Assembly (NCBI GenBank): GCA_964477265.1
Contig: CAYZDJ010000032.1
Location: 1-22,943, forward strand
DNA length: 22,943 nucleotides
From: CAIVPM01 sp964477265
GTDB lineage: Bacteria; Bacteroidota; Bacteroidia; Chitinophagales; Chitinophagaceae
Direction: 5' to 3'
Below are positions 6,535 through 12,914 of the stretch, in pieces (the first letter of the stretch is position 1; the number at the start of each line of letters is the position of its first letter). The position numbers were made by a program, and so were the translations under genes. The notes beneath the pieces are model-generated. The model had not been told where the DNA came from. It ran no database searches and saw nothing but the letters and a program-made list of their open reading frames with translations.

Positions 6535-8937
6535 TTAAAACGGCAAGCCAATACCTAATTGCACAGCCATATTTCTTACTTGTGTACCATTGGCTCTGTA
6601 TTCAATTAATGATGCATCTTTTAAATTAATCCATCCATCATTATATTGCCTTGCTGGGTCTTTAAGCTTATAAGCAACATCCAGACGTAGCAGGAATATA
6701 CTAAAGTCAAACCTTAAGCCTGTACCTACCCCAACTGCAATATCCCTATACAGCCTGTTAAAGTTAAATTCACTGTAAGGGTTGGCATCATTGTGTTTCA
6801 GGTTCCACACGTTGCCTATATCTGCAAACAACGCACTACCAATTTTAACAAAACCTGCATTTACTAAATTAAACCTGTATTCAAAATTTGCTTCAAGCCT
6901 TATATCACCAAACCTGTCTTTAAAAGATGAAGAGCTTGTGTCGCTTAATATAGATGAGCCCTGGCCCAATTGTCGCAAACCCCATGCACGCATGCTATTG
7001 GGACCACCTACAAAAAATTGTTTAAAAAATGGCAATGTAGTTCCTATTTCATTACTCTTACTGTAGTTGAAACCAAGGCCACCAAAGAGTTTGTAAGCAA
7101 ATTCTGTATTAAGCCTTGTTGTTTTTTCCCTATACTCAACTTCTAATTTTCCATATCTATATACCTTATCCTCAAGTGTTGTAAACATACCAGCGAGTAA
7201 GCCAGACTCTTCAATTCCATACCTGAAAAAATGGTTTCTGGTAAGGTGTTTCTTTGAATTGTATGTATCGTATAAATTACTGTAATTAAAATTAAAACCA
7301 ACTCCTATTACATTGCCGGTATTAAATGACAGTTGCAAAAAAGGGTTTTGCTTTATTAAGCTATCAAGGCCAGATAATCTATCTAACGAATACAATTCAA
7401 TGTTTATAGGGCTATACAGCCAAATTTTATTGTTCTTCCTAAACTCATAACCATAATTTCCAGTAATGCTTCTGAGCCTGAATAAATCTAACCTATCGTT
7501 ATAAGAAGCATTAACAGAAAGCAATGTCCTTTTATCACTTTCTCTCAATTCTTCTTTTGTCATAAAATTATAAGGCAAAATTTTCATAATAGCACTTATA
7601 GGTTTGCGTGCAATCATTTTAGGAAAACTATAGGTTTGTCCTACTGTTGCAAAAATGGTTTGCAATGAATTGTTGCTTTCATTGGGGCTAAGCTCTAAAC
7701 CTGCACGCAATGAAGTAAAAGATTGTATAGCTTGTTTCCACACATTCCTGTTTCTGTAAGTAATATTTGCCGACAAGCCAATAAGGTTACCAGCAGTTAA
7801 ATCACCAGTGTTTTTGCTTATTTCACCAGTATTTTCAATGCCATATTTTTTTTCTGGAACCATTGCAATATGCAAGTCCAGCGTATCATTATCTCTTTGA
7901 ACAAACTTTGCATCAACTTGTTTCCAGGCACCCAATTTACCAAGTGCAGTAAGTGTGTTAAACAAGCTTGTATTGTTATACAGGTCTCCTTTTTTTATAT
8001 AAGTATATTGCCTTAGTGGAGACAGTTTTATAATTTCATTGTCAAACTTTAAAGTGTACATGCCTGTTGTGTGGCTATGCAACCAAAAACGATTAATAGT
8101 AGTGTCAATTAAGTCAAAGTTTTTTGCCTGTGGGTAATAATAAATATTGCCAATGTAATATTGCCTGGAACCCACGCCACTTGTATCTTTTCGTTGCTTG
8201 ATAGTTATATCCCACTTAGGATTTTCTTTCTTGCTTTTATTATATTCATCAAGCAACTTTACTAGTTCAAATGGGTCTGTGGTCAGGTTTAAAAACTTTG
8301 AATCTGTAGTATCAACCAAAGCATAAATATCATCTCTCCTGAAATTATAATAACCATTTCTATGGTACAAAGCTGTTAACCTATCCAGTTCGCTGCTTAC
8401 AACTTGTTTGGTATATGGGTTGCCTGTTTTTAATAAAGAGCTTTGCTGGCTTTGCATTGCAAGTTTTTGAAGGTTGCTGTCAATTAAATCGAATGCAACA
8501 GAATCTATAGTAATGTTTTTGCCTAAATCTATAGTTACAACAGGTGTTACCCTATGTTGTTTTTTTACAAAATTATTTAGTGTATCGTATTTAAGAGAAG
8601 CATAATAGTAACCTTGTGTTCTTAAATAACTATCCATAAACTTCAGGCTACGTACTACATTTAAAGAATCATATACAGGGGGCTTGTCAATAACCTTGGT
8701 ATAAAAAAGGCCAAGCTTGCTTTGCTTTTTTATTTGCAAACTATCGTCCCAGTAATTGTTTAAGTCTGTTATTAATCTTTGTTTTTCTTTGCTGTCAATA
8801 TTATTAGTAACAACAATCTTGTTGCTATAAACAAAAGCCTTTGCAGGATAATTTTTTACCGAAGTGCACGAACTAATTAAAATGATAGCTGCAAGTAATA
8901 AATATAAATTTGCTTTTTGGGTTGAAATAAAATGCAT
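6535..8937 (-). CDS. tamL: TamL-like Omp85 outer-membrane lipoprotein
   Basis: This BamA/TamA-superfamily protein of the Bacteroidota TamL type is thought to help insert or export envelope components, with TamB as inner-membrane partner. The N-terminus is a lipoprotein signal: hydrophobic residues 11-21, then lipobox ISSC with C24 as lipidation site. POTRA-like domains fill roughly residues 40-370 and a 16-strand barrel the rest. The barrel carries the conserved loop-6 motif GGPNSMRAW (644-652) and ends in GLPF, as outer-membrane barrels do. The ATG at 8937 is chosen because the longer frame would need a TTG at 8973 and would displace the signal peptide. No tamB gene lies beside it. The start overlaps the divergent RNA methyltransferase start. 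Confidence 0.88.
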   Translation of the reverse strand: MHFISTQKANLYLLLAAIILISSCTSVKNYPAKAFVYSNKIVVTNNIDSKEKQRLITDLNNYWDDSLQIKKQSKLGLFYTKVIDKPPVYDSLNVVRSLKFMDSYLRTQGYYYASLKYDTLNNFVKKQHRVTPVVTIDLGKNITIDSVAFDLIDSNLQKLAMQSQQSSLLKTGNPYTKQVVSSELDRLTALYHRNGYYNFRRDDIYALVDTTDSKFLNLTTDPFELVKLLDEYNKSKKENPKWDITIKQRKDTSGVGSRQYYIGNIYYYPQAKNFDLIDTTINRFWLHSHTTGMYTLKFDNEIIKLSPLRQYTYIKKGDLYNNTSLFNTLTALGKLGAWKQVDAKFVQRDNDTLDLHIAMVPEKKYGIENTGEISKNTGDLTAGNLIGLSANITYRNRNVWKQAIQSFTSLRAGLELSPNESNNSLQTIFATVGQTYSFPKMIARKPISAIMKILPYNFMTKEELRESDKRTLLSVNASYNDRLDLFRLRSITGNYGYEFRKNNKIWLYSPINIELYSLDRLSGLDSLIKQNPFLQLSFNTGNVIGVGFNFNYSNLYDTYNSKKHLTRNHFFRYGIEESGLLAGMFTTLEDKVYRYGKLEVEYREKTTRLNTEFAYKLFGGLGFNYSKSNEIGTTLPFFKQFFVGGPNSMRAWGLRQLGQGSSILSDTSSSSFKDRFGDIRLEANFEYRFNLVNAGFVKIGSALFADIGNVWNLKHNDANPYSEFNFNRLYRDIAVGVGTGLRFDFSIFLLRLDVAYKLKDPARQYNDGWINLKDASLIEYRANGTQVRNMAVQLGIGLPF
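8905..8912 (+). promoter_or_regulatory. -7 promoter box for the RNA methyltransferase gene
   Basis: TAAATTTG is a perfect match to TAnnTTTG and ends 19 nt before the ATG at 8932 (28 nt before the alternative ATG at 8941). No clear TTTG was found at the expected -33 position. The box lies inside the signal-peptide codons of the opposite tamL gene. Confidence 0.45.
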
Positions 8938-9663
8938 AATATGATTAGCAAAAACGAATGTAAATATATTCAAACTTTATACCACAAAAAACAGCGTAAT
9001 GAGCATAAATTGTTTATTGCCGAAAGTCCCAAGTTGATAGAGGAAATTTTGCAAAGCAAATATGTTATTGAAAAAGTTTATGCTACGCAAGAATGGATTG
9101 ACAGTAACCCAACCTCAATGCCAGTAAGTGTTGTAAGCCACATCGAATTGCAAAATATATCTGCTTTGCAAACTGCAAATCAGGTGCTGGCTATTATAAA
9201 AATGCCTGAAGAAAATGCAGTATCGAATATTGAAAACAAGCTTAGCCTGATTTTAGATGGCATACAAGACCCTGGAAACTTTGGAACAATTATAAGAATT
9301 GCAGATTGGTTTGGTATTGAAAATATTATTTGCAGCAACGATTGTGTAGAGCTATACAATCCTAAAGTTATACAAAGTACAATGGGCAGCTTTACAAGAG
9401 TAAATGTAGTTTACAAGGAATTAGAAACTTTTTTGCAACAAATTAAGCTGCCAGTTTATGGTGCTTTATTAAATGGAAAAGATGTAAAAGAAATTGAAAA
9501 ACCCAAGCAAGGCTTATTGATTATTGGCAATGAAGGGAATGGCATAAGGGAAAATATTTTGCCTTATATAAATAACGCTATAAGCATAAAAAAAATTGGA
9601 GGTGCAGAAAGCTTAAATGCAGCAGTAGCAACAGGTATATTGGTTTCGCATTTGGTAAAATAA
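8932..9663 (+). CDS. SpoU/TrmH-family RNA 2'-O-methyltransferase
   Basis: A SPOUT-class (trefoil knot) RNA methyltransferase that 2'-O-methylates rRNA or tRNA using SAM. The N-terminal substrate-binding domain (residues 1-85, LFIAESPKLIEE motif) precedes the catalytic domain. That domain has motif 1 DGIQDPGNFGTIIR near residue 108, motif 2 (LLIIGNEGNGI near 190) and motif 3 (ESLNAAVATGI near 227), all intact. This layout resembles RlmB-type rRNA enzymes, but the target nucleotide cannot be decided. Two starts are possible: ATG at 8932 (given here, 19 nt after a -7 box) or ATG at 8941, which gives the MISKNE start I recall for relatives. Either start overlaps or nearly abuts the tamL start. 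Confidence 0.92.
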   Translation: MHNMISKNECKYIQTLYHKKQRNEHKLFIAESPKLIEEILQSKYVIEKVYATQEWIDSNPTSMPVSVVSHIELQNISALQTANQVLAIIKMPEENAVSNIENKLSLILDGIQDPGNFGTIIRIADWFGIENIICSNDCVELYNPKVIQSTMGSFTRVNVVYKELETFLQQIKLPVYGALLNGKDVKEIEKPKQGLLIIGNEGNGIRENILPYINNAISIKKIGGAESLNAAVATGILVSHLVK

Positions 9664-9666
9664 TGA

Positions 9667-10083
9667 CTATTCTGGACATCTAACTTTTAGCAATATACAG
9701 CTCCCTTTTACATTTTGTCCAAATCTATTATATATATCCCTAACTCCTATCTGAACAAAAACTGTTATTGTTGTGTTTCGAATTCCTTTTTCAACTAACT
9801 CAAATGTTTTTTTTACTGATTTGCAAATAAAATTAGAGCTACAATTATCTACATGAACTCCCATTGAACTGATGCATATTCCACTTACAACAATTTCCAT
9901 ACTTCCAATTTGCATACTATCATAAATACCTACAACTTTTTCAATTTGTAATAATTGGGCAGGCGTAATAACATTGTCTGCTATATTCAAATATTCAGGA
10001 AATAATTTAATCCATTTTTTATCGGATTGACCGAACAAAGAACTTGTTGCAAAAACAAATATTGTTATGACAAAAAGTTTCAT
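9667..10083 (-). CDS. Small secreted protein of unknown function
   Basis: I do not recognise this family. The ATG at 10083 gives a 138-residue protein with a clear Sec signal peptide (MKLFVITIFVFATSSLFGQS, cleavage likely before Q19). The longer frame would need a TTG 13 codons upstream. The mature part of about 120 residues is moderately charged and has several cysteines (CICISSMGV, then VDNCSSNFICKS and a final RCPE), compatible with disulfides in the periplasm or outside. The C-terminal third resembles a small beta-strand/helix fold with an invariant-looking GVRD motif, which may match an energy-transducer or TonB-C-like domain; this is a guess. It is convergent with the RNA methyltransferase gene, only 3 nt apart. 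Confidence 0.7.
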   Translation of the reverse strand: MKLFVITIFVFATSSLFGQSDKKWIKLFPEYLNIADNVITPAQLLQIEKVVGIYDSMQIGSMEIVVSGICISSMGVHVDNCSSNFICKSVKKTFELVEKGIRNTTITVFVQIGVRDIYNRFGQNVKGSCILLKVRCPE

Positions 10084-10138
10084 TTGAATAATTTTTAAGA
10101 CAGTGTAAGGCAATATACTCAAACTAATTTTATATCAA

Positions 10139-10193
10139 TTTGTTTAAACAAAATTTGGGAAAATATTAACAGAAAAGTTAATAGTACTATTAA
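10139..10193. other. Two perfect palindromes downstream of the SOD gene
   Basis: A 14-bp palindrome TTTGTTTAAACAAA (10139-10152) and a 16-bp palindrome TTAATAGTACTATTAA (10178-10193) lie in the 122-nt gap between the small secreted gene and the SOD stop. They could be operator sites for the secreted gene or part of the 3' end of the SOD transcript. Being AT-rich, they may also be chance. Confidence 0.3.
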
Positions 10194-10205
10194 TAATTGA
10201 GAGAA

Positions 10206-10940
10206 CTATTTTTCAAAATTTGCACTCACAAAATCCCAGTTTACAATTTTCCAGAAGTTGGTTATGTAATCTGCACGTTTGTTTTGATAACGTAAATAAT
10301 AAGCATGTTCCCAAACGTCCAAACACAATATTGGCGTACCTTTCAAGTCACTTATATTCATTAATGGATTGTCCTGGTTTGGCGTAGAGCCAATAGCAAG
10401 CTTGCCAGATTTGTCTTTTACCAACCAAGCCCAGCCACTACCAAACCTACTTTTTGCAGCATCAGTAAATTGTGTCTTAAAAGTATCTATACTACCAAAA
10501 TCTTCAGTAATTTTTTTCAATAAATCTTCGCTTAGCTTAGTGTCTGTTTTTGGTGTTAAACATTGCCAAAACATTTCGTGATTAAAATGTCCACCGGCAT
10601 TATTTCTCATTTTTGAGGAGTATTTGGAAATACCTGCAAGTATTTTTTCAAGCGATACATTTTTTCTGCCATGTTCTGCTATGTATGCTTCATTCAAATT
10701 TTTGCAATAAGTAGCCGCATGTTTGCTATAGTGTATTTCCATTGTTAAAGCATCAATGGCAACTTGTAAACTATCGTAATTATATGGAAGTGGCTTTTGC
10801 TTAAATTCAAGTGTCTCTTCTAATTTATTTTCAAAAGCATTGGCAAATGCAGGTAGTATTGTTTGACTTAAACCCAATGCCATTGCAGCTTTGCCAGAAT
10901 TTAGTATAAATTTCCTGCGAGTATTATTATTGCTTTCCAT
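10206..10940 (-). CDS. sodA: Tat-exported superoxide dismutase, Mn-type
   Basis: An Fe/Mn-family superoxide dismutase that converts superoxide to oxygen and hydrogen peroxide. Metal ligands are all present: H70 (MEIH), H121 (GGHFNHEMFW), D208 and H212 (DVWEHAYY). Residues that separate Mn from Fe enzymes are of the Mn type: G117 in GGHFNH and Q189 in STPNQDNP. The N-terminus is unusual for this family. Residues 7-13 TRRKFIL form a twin-arginine motif, followed by a hydrophobic stretch and ANAFE, a plausible cleavage site near residue 36. The enzyme is therefore predicted to be exported folded to the periplasm. The start is an ATG 20 nt after a perfect -7 box. Metal choice and export are inferred from sequence. 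Confidence 0.93.
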   Translation of the reverse strand: MESNNNTRRKFILNSGKAAMALGLSQTILPAFANAFENKLEETLEFKQKPLPYNYDSLQVAIDALTMEIHYSKHAATYCKNLNEAYIAEHGRKNVSLEKILAGISKYSSKMRNNAGGHFNHEMFWQCLTPKTDTKLSEDLLKKITEDFGSIDTFKTQFTDAAKSRFGSGWAWLVKDKSGKLAIGSTPNQDNPLMNISDLKGTPILCLDVWEHAYYLRYQNKRADYITNFWKIVNWDFVSANFEK

Positions 10941-10960
10941 AACGAAAAAATTTGTAACAC

Positions 10961-10968
10961 CAAATGTA
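10961..10968 (-). promoter_or_regulatory. -7 promoter box of the SOD gene
   Basis: On the minus strand TACATTTG matches TAnnTTTG perfectly and lies 20 nt before the SOD start codon, implying a short leader. No TTTG is found at the expected -33 position, so an activator may help. Confidence 0.5.
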
Positions 10969-11093
10969 CAGTCTATAATTTCTTTATGTGTGGCATAAGC
11001 AAAATTTAATTTAAGTATCCAAGCCTAAAACAGTGAATTAACAGAAAATATTATAGGAGTTCTGCGTTTTTTGTTAAGTCTGCTAGAAAAAAT

Positions 11094-11990
11094 TTATTCA
11101 ACAAAAACTTTTTTATCTACTACAGCACCATCGCTTACTTCTGGTATAAATTTCCTTTCTTCAACCCAATAGCCATTACCTTTTTCGCATAAACATACCT
11201 TTAAGTTTTCTACACTAATTGGATTGCCATCTGGTATATCTGCAATATTGCTATGTTTAATATCGTGTCCATCAATAATCATTACAAGTCCACTACCAAT
11301 GGCTTCCATTTTATTGCCTTCAGTAATCAGCATTCCTGTGTCTTCGCCAAGTCCAATGCCTATGCAGCTTGGGTTTGCAGCTACTGCTTGAGCCAATCTT
11401 CCAAAGCGTCCACGTTTTTCAAAATGGCTATCAAAAATTACATTATCCATAAAAGCAAGACCAGTAGTAATTTTTACTTCGCCTTTTAAATGTGCTTTAG
11501 TTGCATTGCCTTCATAAATCATTGTATTGCTCATTGCCATTGCACCTGCACTTGTGCCTGCTACCACAAAATCTTTTTCCTGTTCGTATCTGGTTTTTAT
11601 ATTTTTAAAAAAATCTGTTCCACCAAATACAGCAGTTAAGCGTAACTGGTTACCACCACTAAACATCACACAATCGCAAGCTTTAATACGTTCAATGTAT
11701 TCTTGTTTATTGGCATCTTCTCTATTACGAATATGCATTACATCTACATTGGTGCAGCCAATTTTAGAGAAAGCATCAAGGTAATTTTCACCAACTTCAA
11801 GAGGAATAGTTGATGCTGTAGTAATAACTTCTATATGAGCGTGAATGCCACCTGCTTCTTCGGCAACGCGTTTTAAAATTCCAAGTTCAAAAAAGTTTAA
11901 ATTATTGCGTTGTATTTCTCCTTTTTCCAAATCAGTTCCTTTGTCTTCGGCACCACCAACTGCAATTAATTTTCCTGCTGCAACAATCAT
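11094..11990 (-). CDS. cphB: Cyanophycinase (peptidase S51)
   Basis: A serine exopeptidase that cuts cyanophycin, the Asp-backbone polymer with Arg side chains, into beta-Asp-Arg dipeptides. The nucleophile S147 is in GTSAGA (145-150). The GGNQ motif with Q115 and the conserved DSHFEKRGRFGRL segment (from 187) are also present, as is the N-terminal GGAEDK. The 298-residue length is typical. There is no signal peptide, so it is cytoplasmic. A perfect -7 box lies 19 nt upstream. Cyanophycin synthetase and isoaspartyl dipeptidase, frequent partners, are not adjacent here. The protein could therefore serve nitrogen-reserve breakdown encoded elsewhere, or scavenging of related peptides. Confidence 0.92.
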   Translation of the reverse strand: MIVAAGKLIAVGGAEDKGTDLEKGEIQRNNLNFFELGILKRVAEEAGGIHAHIEVITTASTIPLEVGENYLDAFSKIGCTNVDVMHIRNREDANKQEYIERIKACDCVMFSGGNQLRLTAVFGGTDFFKNIKTRYEQEKDFVVAGTSAGAMAMSNTMIYEGNATKAHLKGEVKITTGLAFMDNVIFDSHFEKRGRFGRLAQAVAANPSCIGIGLGEDTGMLITEGNKMEAIGSGLVMIIDGHDIKHSNIADIPDGNPISVENLKVCLCEKGNGYWVEERKFIPEVSDGAVVDKKVFVE

Positions 11991-12009
11991 AATTAAATTA
12001 TAAGAATAT

Positions 12010-12017
12010 CAAATATA
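12010..12017 (-). promoter_or_regulatory. -7 promoter box of cphB
   Basis: Minus-strand TATATTTG is a perfect TAnnTTTG match 19 nt before the cphB ATG. No clear -33 TTTG was found at the expected distance. Confidence 0.5.
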
Positions 12018-12074
12018 AAGGGTTTGGGAAAAGTGGTTAATTTTTGTGGAATATGTAATGTTACCAGTATTTTT

Positions 12075-12740
12075 TTACATACAAATAAAATATCCTGCCA
12101 ACTGGCACACAATACCTAAACCAAAGCCACTATATATTTCTAAGGTAGTGTGATTGCTTACTATAAGCCTTGCTGTTGCTACAATTGCAGCTAATGCAAT
12201 AGTTATAGCAATAGGTAAACCCAAATGTGAATGATAGAAAAATGAAAATAAAATCATAGCCATTAAAGCACTACCTGCTGCTATAGTGTGTAAGCTAATT
12301 TTTATAAAATTATTGATAATGACACCAATAATTGCACTCCAAAAAATACCAAAATAAAAAAATTTTAAAACTGTCGGTTGGTCTGTTTGGTTTTTACTTA
12401 AATAATACATCCACCAGTAAAAAAACATAGTAACAAAATATGGAATGATTCTTTCTTTTTGGGTTCTTAAATAAATGCTTTCACTCAATTTTAAACGCCA
12501 TAATAAAAACACCGCAAATGCAGGGAAGAAAGCTGTCATCCAAAAGACACCAAATAGTTTTAGTTTAAGTTTCCACGCATTCATTGCTGTGTATTCATAG
12601 GGAAATTCGTATGGAAACTGAATCATTAAAAAAATAAAAATATATGTAGGTATAAACAGTGGATGAAAAATATATGAAACAATTTTGGCAGGAATAGTAA
12701 CTAAACTGCTTGTTCTTTCTTTAGTATCATTTGCATTCAT
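12075..12740 (-). CDS. PAP2-like integral membrane protein
   Basis: A 221-residue protein with about six transmembrane helices. It carries remnants of the PAP2 phosphatase signature: a basic segment R92...R97-x-x-P100 where motif 1 is expected, S149-x-H151 (SLHT, where the family has PSGH), and A-R191-x5-H197-x3-E201 (family SRxxxxxHxxxD). The order and spacing fit a lipid-phosphatase fold acting on polyprenyl or phospholipid phosphates. However, motif 2 lacks the Pro-Ser-Gly core and motif 3 has Glu for Asp, so activity is uncertain. The ATG at 12740 is preferred to a GTG at 12818 that would add a further hydrophobic stretch. It lies upstream of cphB on the same strand but 84 nt away, so it is not obviously coupled. 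Confidence 0.7.
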   Translation of the reverse strand: MNANDTKERTSSLVTIPAKIVSYIFHPLFIPTYIFIFLMIQFPYEFPYEYTAMNAWKLKLKLFGVFWMTAFFPAFAVFLLWRLKLSESIYLRTQKERIIPYFVTMFFYWWMYYLSKNQTDQPTVLKFFYFGIFWSAIIGVIINNFIKISLHTIAAGSALMAMILFSFFYHSHLGLPIAITIALAAIVATARLIVSNHTTLEIYSGFGLGIVCQLAGYFICM

Positions 12741-12852
12741 TTTGCAAATAAATTGAATAAATTGACGAAACACCAGATTTAATAAAGTAATAAAAATTAG
12801 TAAGTGTAGTATGTACACATTTTTGTTACCATTTTGTTACTTTTTTTTATTG

Positions 12853-12885
12853 TTGCCAATATTACGTAAACGATTGCATTCTTTG
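12853..12885 (+). promoter_or_regulatory. Possible promoter of ppsA
   Basis: TTG (12853-12855) and ATTCTTTG (12878-12885) are spaced 22 nt apart and precede the ppsA ATG by 29 nt. This is a near but imperfect match to the Bacteroidota TTTG/TAnnTTTG promoter. Confidence 0.3.
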
Positions 12886-12914
12886 CAGACTTTCTTCACT
12901 TAAACATACATTCT

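Noticed and set aside
8938..8973. Longer N-terminus for TamL from a TTG at 8973
   Set aside because: It would place 12 extra residues before a normal lipoprotein signal; the ATG at 8937 gives a typical lipobox position.
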